Positions 45,739-52,947 of a stretch of DNA of 64,000 nt are shown here, one piece after another. A program made the position numbers and the translations under genes. Origin of the DNA: Xanthomonas prunicola (GTDB taxonomy: Bacteria; Pseudomonadota; Gammaproteobacteria; Xanthomonadales; Xanthomonadaceae). Position 1 is the first letter of the stretch, and each line of letters opens with the position of its first letter. Where the stretch lies: assembly GCF_002846205.1 (NCBI RefSeq), contig NZ_PHKV01000002.1:434001-498000 (forward strand), written 5' to 3'. The notes under the pieces are model-generated. The model was given only the letters and a program-made list of their open reading frames with translations, did no database searches and was not told the origin of the DNA.

Positions 45739-47205
45739 TCAACGCGTGATCGACGGGCCGGCCTGGGTAACGGCTTGCTGCGACTGCTCCAGCGCCTGCT
45801 GCTGTTCGCGTGCCTGGGCCTGAGTCTGGTTGATTGCCTGCAGGCGATCGAACGACTGGTTCTCTGGCGCCTGCACGGCGTCCACCATCGGCACGTGTGC
45901 GCGCTGGTGTGCCGGGTCGTTGAGGGCGCCCTGGACGACAAAGACCTTTTCGCCGCCAGCCAATTGAGGTGTCGGATTGTTGAGCACTACATGGTCCACC
46001 CGCGACAGCCCTTCCTCTTTGGCCAACGCAAGCAGGCTGGCGGTCATACGCTGGCTTGCCCCGTCCCACTCTTTGCCGTGCTGGGCGTCGAGCTGCATCA
46101 CACCACTTTTGATCTGCTGATACAGCGCGTGGTCTGGGTGGCCTGGCTGTGAGGGCGTCTGCGACGGGGAAGGTGGCGACTGCGGGTCGCGCTCTCGCAG
46201 CTCCTGTTCCAGCGCCTGGGCAGAAATCGGCGAGACGTGCAGGTGAGTGTCCTTGCTGTGCTGGAAGAGCCCAGGGATTGGCGGCTGCGTACTACTGTCC
46301 AGGTATGGCATGGGACGGGTGTCGCTGCCCAGGTCAATGCCGTTGTGCTCCAAAATTTCTTCTTTGAATCCCAGGCGCTGCATGTCCAGGATCATTGGCT
46401 GCTCCGGCTCGCCGGGCTTTGACTTGTTGTAGTGTCGCTCGTAGATGGCGGCTGTGCCGACCACCCACGGACCGTAATGGTTGACGTAGTCGGACTGGCC
46501 CGCATGACCGATACGGGTGTCCTTGACCGATTTGTCGAAGTAATTCACTCCCGTTGCCTCGACATTACCCGCCGTGGGCGACAACGTCAGGTCGCTATTG
46601 AACGTCAGGTTTGCCTTGGGCGTATAGACGCCTGGATAACCGCTGCGCGTGACGAAATCTCTGGCCCGACCATCCGCAAACAGGTACACATCTTCAAGCG
46701 TAGGATTAGGATTACGACTCTTGACCGCGCTCACGATAGCGTTCCATCCGGCTATTTCGGCCGTTGCTTCGTCCGCACGGTTACTGGCCAGCAGCTTCTC
46801 GCCAGCAGCAGTGTAATCGTGCGTGCTACGGGCAATTTTTATTGCCTCTGTTTTGAACTGTTCCCGCGCAAGCGCAGCAGTGGGACTGTAAAGGCTATGC
46901 TGAATTTCATGTCCCAAGACGAAAGTCAAATCGCCTGCTGCTGCATGCTTGCCGTTGGCATCATTCACCAGCGCTGCAAGCGGCAGGTGAATTTCCTGAT
47001 CGCGTGGATCATAGGTGCCTCCCGCATGCGGATCGTTTAACGGCGCGAAGCCTTTCAGCACCTTTCTCTGCACCGCCTCGTTGATCTGGCGGGTCAACTC
47101 GGGCGAATCGTTCAGGACCCGGTTGAAGTTGTCCAGATGCTCACGTGTGACACCTGGTTGCTGACCCAATGACGCCACCACGGGACTTGCTTCTTGGCTC
47201 AACAT
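45739..47205 (-). CDS. Putative X-T4SS effector: zinc metallopeptidase + XVIPCD
   Basis: A 488-residue protein. ATG 47205 has an AAGGAG ribosome binding site. The N-terminal domain is a zincin: FVLGHEIQHSLYSP carries HEIQH at 99-103, and EATAEIAGWNA may give the third ligand. The middle region (TLSPTAGNVEATGVNYFDKS, QPMILDMQRLGFKEEILEHN) is of unknown function. Residues about 370-488 form the XVIPCD: HPDHALYQQIKSG, LSRVDHVVLNN, KVFVVQGALNDPAHQRAHVP and a glutamine-rich tail. The proposed immunity gene ends 14 bases upstream. It is expected to be exported by VirD4/T4SS into rival bacteria. Confidence 0.85.
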   Translation of the reverse strand: MLSQEASPVVASLGQQPGVTREHLDNFNRVLNDSPELTRQINEAVQRKVLKGFAPLNDPHAGGTYDPRDQEIHLPLAALVNDANGKHAAAGDLTFVLGHEIQHSLYSPTAALAREQFKTEAIKIARSTHDYTAAGEKLLASNRADEATAEIAGWNAIVSAVKSRNPNPTLEDVYLFADGRARDFVTRSGYPGVYTPKANLTFNSDLTLSPTAGNVEATGVNYFDKSVKDTRIGHAGQSDYVNHYGPWVVGTAAIYERHYNKSKPGEPEQPMILDMQRLGFKEEILEHNGIDLGSDTRPMPYLDSSTQPPIPGLFQHSKDTHLHVSPISAQALEQELRERDPQSPPSPSQTPSQPGHPDHALYQQIKSGVMQLDAQHGKEWDGASQRMTASLLALAKEEGLSRVDHVVLNNPTPQLAGGEKVFVVQGALNDPAHQRAHVPMVDAVQAPENQSFDRLQAINQTQAQAREQQQALEQSQQAVTQAGPSITR

Positions 47206-47219
47206 GTCCGCTCCTTGGA

Positions 47220-47849
47220 CTAGCGAATTTGAACCCACTCGACGCACTGATGAGTGGTGCGCGCCGAAGGTTTGTCAGCCTCTCCACGCGGGAAGAGCTC
47301 TACGCGCATCCCTGGGCGTTGAAAAATATCGCTCATCCATCGCCCATCCTCGACAAGATTGCGCTGCCGCGAAAAACCCATTTTCTCTAGGTGCGCTGCA
47401 AATGCCTCGAAGTCGATCTGGCAGATATCCGACATAGACGGAGACGCTTCTGGCGGATTAGGCAGGAACAGGAACTCGAACCATGCACGCTTTATTTCGG
47501 TTTTGTTGAGACCAAACCCGTAGTTCCAGTTTCGGGTCAGCACTCCGCTGGCACCGAACCGCCCGGAACCATCATCGCGATGCTGTACCGACTGGCCCAT
47601 TGCTCGAGACACATGGTCGGCAGTGAACGATTCAATACTGGCACTTGTGCGAATCAGCTCCAGTACCCGCTCCAATGCTTCCTGCGCGGTACGTGGTCCA
47701 CCTTTGGAAGGATCTGCAGGTACGTGATCGGCTGAGGAACTCATGGCAGATGTCTCCGTGACGGTTGCCGGTGCTGGGGTGGCCGCGGTGTGGGCGCATG
47801 CGCCCAGAGCGAGGGTGGCGAGCAAGGCGTAGAGGGGGCGCGCGATCAT
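47220..47849 (-). CDS. Probable immunity lipoprotein for the metallopeptidase effector
   Basis: A 209-residue lipoprotein; ATG 47849 opens RPLYALLATLALGACAH with lipobox LALGAC. The mature domain of about 185 residues starts after a flexible Ala/Thr/Pro linker, with AQEALERVLELIRTSASIES, NWNYGFGLNKTEIKRAWFEF and CQIDFEAFAAHLEKMGFSRQ. It sits directly upstream of the metallopeptidase effector on the same strand with a 14-base gap. The family is not one I can name; the role is inferred from position and signal type. Confidence 0.7.
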   Translation of the reverse strand: MIARPLYALLATLALGACAHTAATPAPATVTETSAMSSSADHVPADPSKGGPRTAQEALERVLELIRTSASIESFTADHVSRAMGQSVQHRDDGSGRFGASGVLTRNWNYGFGLNKTEIKRAWFEFLFLPNPPEASPSMSDICQIDFEAFAAHLEKMGFSRQRNLVEDGRWMSDIFQRPGMRVELFPRGEADKPSARTTHQCVEWVQIR

Positions 47850-47935
47850 GAAGCGTCCGTTGTGCGCTGGTGTGGCTGCGACGCTAGTGGCATCCGGCAC
47901 CGAGGTCAATCGCAAGGCTTATGTCAGCTGCCGCA

Positions 47936-48271
47936 TCATCGCCGCACGCTACGCGCCTTGGCCGGCACCTTCACCGGCGGCAACACCTCCATCAGCAGTT
48001 GTCCTTCGCTCGCGTTGATGCGCAGCTTGGTGCCGATGGCAAAGCCCAGTTGTTCCAGCCATAGGCCGCTGAGGCGGACGTGGGGTACGTGCTGGTCGCC
48101 GGCGTGGTCGTGGGCGCCGGGGTAATGGGTGTAGCTGACGGTGCATTGGCGCGGGCGGCGGGCGCGGCGGGGTGCGCGTAGCGTTCCGGGGCCTTGCGGG
48201 GAAGCGTCCGGGTCGGGCGGCAGCATCGGTGGCAGCTTGATGCGGTCGGGTTCCACAACAACCCACTGCAT
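47936..48271 (-). CDS. SymE-like type I toxin
   Basis: A protein of up to 111 residues. The SymE domain is intact: CTVSYTHYP, QHVPHVRLSGLWLEQLGFAI, GTKLRINASEGQLLMEVLP. The first 40 residues are low-complexity and proline/arginine-rich, so the true start may lie inside. SymE of E. coli has an AbrB-like fold and is controlled by an antisense RNA; an antisense RNA here cannot be seen directly. It lies between the immunity gene of the metallopeptidase effector and a structured leader, all on the minus strand. It is a paralogue of 45481-45699. Confidence 0.75.
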   Translation of the reverse strand: MQWVVVEPDRIKLPPMLPPDPDASPQGPGTLRAPRRARRPRQCTVSYTHYPGAHDHAGDQHVPHVRLSGLWLEQLGFAIGTKLRINASEGQLLMEVLPPVKVPAKARSVRR

Positions 48272-48344
48272 CCGCTTGGGCGGCGCGGGGCGCGTCCGCG
48301 TGCGGGCCGTGCGCTGGCAGATGCCGTGGGTGGGCGGCGGCGTG

Positions 48345-48614
48345 TCATGGCGCCTCCGGCTGGTGGCGGGTGATGGATGCGGCGACGCACTGCTGCAATG
48401 CCACGGCCTTGCGTGCGAACCGGCGGCGCAAGGTGTGCGGCAACACAGCGGGCTGGCAACTCAGCGGACGCGCGGAATGGACGCTCGCCTTCTCAACAGC
48501 CGCGCGTGCGACGCGCCGGCACAGCACCTCGCCTACATCTAACAGCAGGCGGTGAGCAGAAGCTGGCAATAGATCAACCGACACAGATGCCGGCATGGAT
48601 GGTGCGGTAGACAT
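48345..48614 (-). CDS. Hypothetical small protein behind Icd-like leader
   Basis: Reading from ATG 48614 gives 89 residues: MPASVSVDLLPASAHRLLLD, then VGEVLCRRVARAAVEKASVH and ending ITRHQPEAP. It looks helical and basic. The upstream region in the same frame encodes the leader-like FEPPDIPSPLAAVLGLF, so a longer product or a leader peptide is possible. I do not recognise a function. It is kept at low confidence because the frame composition is arginine- and alanine-rich like random GC sequence. Confidence 0.35.
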   Translation of the reverse strand: MSTAPSMPASVSVDLLPASAHRLLLDVGEVLCRRVARAAVEKASVHSARPLSCQPAVLPHTLRRRFARKAVALQQCVAASITRHQPEAP

Positions 48615-48840
48615 GGCAACGCCATCCTGGAACAACCCAAGAACCGCCGCCAACGGCGACGGGATGTCGGGAGGTTCGAAACCGCACACAGCCGGCGGGC
48701 GTATTCCCCTTGCGGGTGTTGTATTAGCCGCCCTCCCGACGCAGGCATTGCGTCGGCTTGTCCCTGCAGGATGCAGGCACAAAAAACCCACCGGTTTGAC
48801 GGAGGTGGGCACCGCTGTGTGAGGAGTTTCGACGCTCCTT
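48615..48840 (-). ncRNA. Structured Icd/ash-like leader
   Basis: On the minus strand this region contains several hairpins: CCCACC...GGTGGG followed by six T's (48781-48809), a perfect CCGACGCA/TGCGTCGG stem (48738-48758) and a GC hairpin at 48648-48660. It also encodes VGFLCLHPAGTSRR and GFEPPDIPSPLAAVLGLF, patterns seen in Icd-like ORFs of P4-type satellite phages, where RNA structures in the same region control immunity. A structured regulatory leader is inferred; transcription is not shown. Confidence 0.4.
48781..48809 (-). terminator. Rho-independent terminator within the leader
   Basis: Six-base stem CCCACC/GGTGGG with an 11-base loop and then a run of six T's on the minus strand. It lies before, not after, the small ORF, so it may act as an attenuator of the symE side. 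Confidence 0.6.
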
Positions 48841-49061
48841 GATTTGGAGATTGCAGCGCACGGATCGCGATGTCAACTGTCGCCATCTGTTCTTAAAAGG
48901 CAGATCCAAAAGGCACGGACGCACAGCCTGTGTGCTCAGATATTTAAGATCACAGACCCGCTACGCACCGGGCGCACTAGGAGAAAATTTTTCGTGCTGT
49001 CCCAACGTTTCCACCTGGCCGTATAGATCAGACACCTCTAATCTTGCCGTATCACTCAACG

Positions 49062-49772
49062 ATGGCAGGCGTCATGGAAAGTAGCGGCGTAGCACCGGTC
49101 GTGCCCTTGACTTTCAAGGCATTAGAAGAGCGCCTCAGCGCGCTACCGGAGTTTCCAGCAGATACCGCCAGCCCAAGCCGCCTCGTGCGCGGCGCAGGCA
49201 TCGTCATGGCTTTGGCAATCGCTTCGACCCTGATTGCATCATTCCTCAGCTTCACGAGTGTTCCGCCTCAGTTGCTAGTAAAGGTAGCAACCGCCGGCCT
49301 CCGGGTTGCATTAGTAGCATTGGGCGTCCTGATGCTGCTCGGCATTTACGGGATCGCGAGTGATCTGCGTCGATGGACATTAGATCAAGCAATGCGCACT
49401 GATCATCAGCTAGAGCAATTTATGCAGGAGGTGACCTGGCTGCAAGGGTATCCGGCAGCTACCTTGCAAATCATGCTGGATCACGCTCGCTACAGCCATA
49501 CACGCCGTGCGGGCCGCATTGCGCTATTGGCCGGAAGCATCGACAAGCTAGGCCTTCTGCCGGTTGCGGCGTCGCTCTTTCTGGTTCTGCGCGCTGGTGG
49601 CAATCCTCTAGCGATGTCTCAATTGACAGCAATAGTGGGGATTTTCCTGCTGTTCTTCTGGATGATCTGCTGGGTTGCCACATCGGCTAGGGGTAAGCTG
49701 CAGACCTATGAGTACTTGCTCGACATGGCGCTAAAGGGCAAAGAGAAAGACGTAATAGCAGCTGACGCATAA
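49062..49772 (+). CDS. Hypothetical four-helix membrane protein
   Basis: A 236-residue protein with four membrane helices in two hairpins: GAGIVMALAIASTLIASFLS and ALVALGVLMLLGIYGIASDL, then GLLPVAASLFLVLRAGG and LTAIVGIFLLFFWMICWVAT. The loop between the hairpins (about 80 residues) is charged and helical (LEQFMQEVTWLQGYPAATLQ). It lies upstream of an immunity/effector pair in the same direction, so it could protect against a membrane-acting toxin, but no family match supports this. ATG 49062 or 49074 may be the start. Confidence 0.6.
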   Translation: MAGVMESSGVAPVVPLTFKALEERLSALPEFPADTASPSRLVRGAGIVMALAIASTLIASFLSFTSVPPQLLVKVATAGLRVALVALGVLMLLGIYGIASDLRRWTLDQAMRTDHQLEQFMQEVTWLQGYPAATLQIMLDHARYSHTRRAGRIALLAGSIDKLGLLPVAASLFLVLRAGGNPLAMSQLTAIVGIFLLFFWMICWVATSARGKLQTYEYLLDMALKGKEKDVIAADA

Positions 49773-49908
49773 TATTGGGGCCAGGCTAGGTCAGGTCAGG
49801 TCAACCTGCCACTGTAACTTCATAGCTCCGCTATCTCTTGGGGCGCATACTTGCAACCGAACTACGCATGGATGACCATCTGTGTGATTGCGTTGGAGCT
49901 GTCAAGTC

Positions 49909-50325
49909 ATGCAAACGAATCCTCACGCCAACCTTAGCTCTTTAGCATTGCTAGCAGCTGCTAGTCTCTTCTTCATATCAGGGTGCTCTGCCATGCAGCA
50001 AGACTCACGGGCCGGCTTTAATACTCAGCAGTCTGTCTCCAAGGCGAGGCAAGAGCTTCAGGCCGCTAATCCTATCGGGTCACTGCTTACGACTGCGCAG
50101 AAGAACCTTGAGGATCTTGGATTTCGCTGCCAAACGCTGAGCTCTCCCGGCGCAGGTTACAAAGCATCGATGGTGTGCACGCTTTCACCTGTCGTGAAAG
50201 AGGTGCCGCCATCGGTGACAGCGCCAGCTGTGCCGGTTACCTGGATGGTCGGCTTTCATTCTGCTGACGGAATCTACTTGAGCAAGCTGGTGGTGAATCG
50301 AGCTCCGCAGGATATTGGGGAATAA
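49909..50325 (+). CDS. Probable immunity lipoprotein for the third XVIPCD protein
   Basis: A 138-residue lipoprotein from ATG 49909; the signal ends in FISGC (LALLAAASLFFISGCSAMQ). The mature chain has SVSKARQELQAANPIGSLLT, ALSSPGAGYKA-like strand pairs with two cysteines (RCQTL, MVCTL), and VPVTWMVGFHSADGIYLSKL. Its stop is 3 bases before the start of the XVIPCD protein, so the two are translationally close. The immunity role is inferred from that arrangement. Confidence 0.7.
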   Translation: MQTNPHANLSSLALLAAASLFFISGCSAMQQDSRAGFNTQQSVSKARQELQAANPIGSLLTTAQKNLEDLGFRCQTLSSPGAGYKASMVCTLSPVVKEVPPSVTAPAVPVTWMVGFHSADGIYLSKLVVNRAPQDIGE

Positions 50326-50328
50326 GTC

Positions 50329-51516
50329 ATGGATGAGCAGAAGAAGGCAATGATCTTGGTTGGTGCAAGCGAGGTTGCTGGTGACCGCCGCCATCTTTAC
50401 CTGCTCTTTCAGAAGTCCGATGGCAGCCAGACTGTAGTACGCGGGGGACCAGACACCAGGGCCGAAGGGAATGACCTGGCGAACTTTGCCGAGAGCACAG
50501 TTCTTGGCTGGGAGAAGTTTGGGCACATTCGAGTTGAAGCAGCTCCTTACATTGCCCCTTATGAAATTGGGTACCGGCTAAAACAAGACGGCAACTACGA
50601 GCCAGTACTTTTAAACCAGTTGGATCCTTCCGAGCCGGCTCTTGCGAGGGATGCCAAGGGCAACATCGTGAAAGCGGCAGTCACCGCACCAGACTGGCCC
50701 GCACCGGGCGAGCGCCACGAGCGCATCGTTGCCTGGAGCGGTTCAGACCAGGAGTTATCCACAAAACTTGAGTCTGCCCTGAAGGCTGGGGATCAGATCA
50801 ATCAAGCACAACTAGAATATTCTCCGCTGTACAACAACAGCAACGGTGTTGTCAGCAACTTGCTGAAGGCCAGCGGCGTTCAACCTGTTCTGCCGAAGAA
50901 CGCACAAGGTGAGACAGTCAACGCCCCGGATTTTGGGGAAGACCTTTATCAGGACGTCGGCGCGGCATCGGTACGCAGCGGATACAGGTTTGACGGTAAG
51001 CAGTGGTTCGATGCGGACGATCGTAGAATCGTGCCACCTACGAGTGGGCAGCCATTGGTACCTCAGGATCCGGCCGCACCGTCGCGTGGATCATCGGATG
51101 GTTTCAAGCTCAGCGCACAGGCTCCATCGCCTAGCGATCCCATGTTTGCTCAAATCCAGGATGGCGTACATCGGATCGATCATTCGCTGAATCGTGTTCC
51201 CGATGCGGCAAGTGACCGTATGACCTGGAGCCTGTATGCCCTTGCCAAAGAGCAGGGTCTAGAAGGTGTAGACAACGTGGTGCTTGGCCAAGCGGGTACC
51301 CGGGCGGCGGCCGGCGAGTACGTTTTTCTGGTCCAGGGAGATCCCTCCACCTCCGTATACCACCGTGAGCAAATGCGCACGGCAGATGCAGTGGAGAGTT
51401 CGGTTGAGCAAAGCCAAGCGCGCGTGCAATCCGCCGAACAGACGCGTGCGCTTGCGATGACTGCTGAAGCTCAGGAGCAGAATCAAAAGCAGGATGCACC
51501 AAGGCTGCAAGTCTGA
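50329..51516 (+). CDS. Putative X-T4SS effector, divergent XVIPCD, N-terminal domain of unknown fold
   Basis: A 395-residue protein. Residues 1-200 have His22 in RRHLYLLFQKSDG and LYNNSNGVVSNLLKASGVQP near 166-185, which recall papain-like toxin domains where NNCxxFV is usual, but here the cysteine position is asparagine or serine. The C-terminal 120 residues are XVIPCD-like: SDPMFAQIQDGVHRIDHSLN, LEGVDNVVLGQ, GEYVFLVQGDPS and a Gln/Ala-rich tail. The DPAH-type motif is missing (it reads DPSTSVYHRE). It follows its proposed immunity gene by 3 bases. Its enzymatic activity is unknown. Confidence 0.75.
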   Translation: MDEQKKAMILVGASEVAGDRRHLYLLFQKSDGSQTVVRGGPDTRAEGNDLANFAESTVLGWEKFGHIRVEAAPYIAPYEIGYRLKQDGNYEPVLLNQLDPSEPALARDAKGNIVKAAVTAPDWPAPGERHERIVAWSGSDQELSTKLESALKAGDQINQAQLEYSPLYNNSNGVVSNLLKASGVQPVLPKNAQGETVNAPDFGEDLYQDVGAASVRSGYRFDGKQWFDADDRRIVPPTSGQPLVPQDPAAPSRGSSDGFKLSAQAPSPSDPMFAQIQDGVHRIDHSLNRVPDAASDRMTWSLYALAKEQGLEGVDNVVLGQAGTRAAAGEYVFLVQGDPSTSVYHREQMRTADAVESSVEQSQARVQSAEQTRALAMTAEAQEQNQKQDAPRLQV

Positions 51517-51672
51517 TTACCCTGGTCATAGCAGCCTTTCGACCAGCCTAGCAGAGACAACACGTAAGTATTCAGACACTTTGCAAGTAGCTCGCTTCCG
51601 GCGTTTGAGGTTAGCTTTTGGCTTTCCGAGATGGCAGGTGCTAACGTTTCTAGACGGATCCCAAACCTTGGC

Positions 51673-52065
51673 ATGAACCTAAATATGAAAAATTGGCTCA
51701 TCTTTGGGACAGCATTACTTTCGCTATCAATCTCTACTGCTTCTGCAGAAGTAAGTATGCGCTCTGATTATAGGAAGAGTGATGTGCAGCCGGTCAAAGT
51801 TGCGAAGCTGGGATCCACATCACTCCAAATCACCTATCGCATGCCAGCGGAAAGCCAATTTTATTCTCCCGGCGTTGACTTTTTAAGTGACCGCGGCGTC
51901 TTGCGCATTGCCATCCGCAGATGTGGCTTTAGTGCTAGGTGCGATGCGATGGCGAAAGCTGTCATACCACCAGCCGAGCTTTGGATGCCGAAAGTCACCG
52001 TGCCCTATGCGGGCGAAGAGGTCTTGCTGGTTTACATGGATACAGAAGAAAAATTTTCACCTTAG
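51673..52065 (+). CDS. Hypothetical small exported protein
   Basis: A 130-residue protein; ATG 51673 (or 51685) opens a signal peptide (KNWLIFGTALLSLSISTASA). The mature part of about 105 residues is beta-rich with two cysteines (RRCGFSARCDAM) and ends in VLLVYMDTEEKFSP. It lies 155 bases after the third effector in the same direction and might be a second immunity protein, but no evidence beyond position supports that. A REP palindrome follows directly. Confidence 0.6.
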   Translation: MNLNMKNWLIFGTALLSLSISTASAEVSMRSDYRKSDVQPVKVAKLGSTSLQITYRMPAESQFYSPGVDFLSDRGVLRIAIRRCGFSARCDAMAKAVIPPAELWMPKVTVPYAGEEVLLVYMDTEEKFSP

Positions 52066-52079
52066 TTTTAAAGTCTGTG

Positions 52080-52110
52080 CTAGCGGGTCAGGTCAACCTG
52101 ACCGCGTTAG
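52080..52110. repeat. REP palindrome
   Basis: GGTCAGGT-CA-ACCTGACC is a perfect inverted repeat, framed by GCG on both sides. It is the two-armed form of the half-sites (AACGGGGTCAGGTT and its complement) that flank the RAYT genes in this window. A degenerate relative lies at 49793-49815. Confidence 0.6.
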
Positions 52111-52224
52111 TCTTAGCAATAAAATGCGTAACCGCAACATTCAGTCGGTCATGCGGCTACCTATCTCACTATTCACTCAAGCCGCCAGCGTTTTTCTGCA
52201 CGGCCCAATGGGAGCGTTCACTCC

Positions 52225-52596
52225 ATGGAAATCCTCTACTCGGGTACGGACAAGATACTTTGCGACTCGCTCACTTTGATGCTCACTGAATCTCGAATCG
52301 AGCACGAGACTAGCAGGCGCTTTTACAGAGTGCAGATAAATGATGGCGATGAAGTGCATCAGGTTTTGGTTCAGTGCAATGATTGGGACAGTGCAGCCCG
52401 ACAGCTCGACATGCTTACCAGGAGGACGCAACACAAAGAGGCACCCGCGTCAGTGAATCCCGGATCACGTCCCCAGTACGCCGCAGTGATCATGATTGCT
52501 CTTGGAATCTCTGCCGGCCTTGCCGCTACAAAGCTACTCCATAGCGCCCCCAATCCTTGCCTATTCTTACCGCAGCCCCATGCTCCCACCCGATAG
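52225..52596 (+). CDS. DUF2007-like small protein with C-terminal membrane helix
   Basis: A 123-residue protein. The N-terminal 65 residues (MEILYSGTDKILCDSLTLML, QVLVQCNDWDSAARQLDML) resemble DUF2007-type putative signal-transducing domains. A membrane helix follows (YAAVIMIALGISAGLAATKL), with a short proline-rich end. A second, truncated copy of its last two thirds lies at 55817-56090, so it belongs to a duplicated segment. Function unknown. The REP/leader sequence at 52651 follows. Confidence 0.6.
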   Translation: MEILYSGTDKILCDSLTLMLTESRIEHETSRRFYRVQINDGDEVHQVLVQCNDWDSAARQLDMLTRRTQHKEAPASVNPGSRPQYAAVIMIALGISAGLAATKLLHSAPNPCLFLPQPHAPTR

Positions 52597-52650
52597 ACGA
52601 CTGGTGGACATGTCGTCGACGCCGGCAACGCAGCGATCAAGGTATCGGGC

Positions 52651-52745
52651 GCTAACGGGGTCGCTAACGGGGTCAGGTTAACTCCCTACGCAAATTTCAG
52701 GCTACGGCCTCAGCGTTCGGGAGGTTTCGTCGATATCGATGGATA
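52651..52745 (+). repeat. REP half-sites and RAYT-unit left end, without RAYT gene
   Basis: GCTAACGGGGTC occurs twice, then CAGGTTAACT, then a stretch (CAAATTTCAGGCTACGGCCT, CAGCGTTCGGGAGG) that is also found in front of the RAYT genes at 55097 and 62460. No transposase gene follows here, so it is an empty left end of the same unit. Confidence 0.6.
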
Positions 52746-52947
52746 GGCGCTTACGCATCACTTTCCGCCACATGACATTGTGACTGCAGTGGCAGACCTA
52801 GCGGTATGCATCGATATGCCGGGAACCAAACGCTTAGTCGGTCCCTACACCGCCAGCATTCCTCGTTTCTCGCCAAGCCAAGCCGTGAGTCCAACAAGTT
52901 ACGCGTGTGGCAACTTGGCATTGCCTTGCTCTCAGGTACTGGACTGA

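Noticed and set aside
45443-45941. Other frames through the first symE as independent genes
   Set aside because: They are shifted readings of symE and of the effector's 3' end; only the continuation after a 10-base G tract is meaningful.
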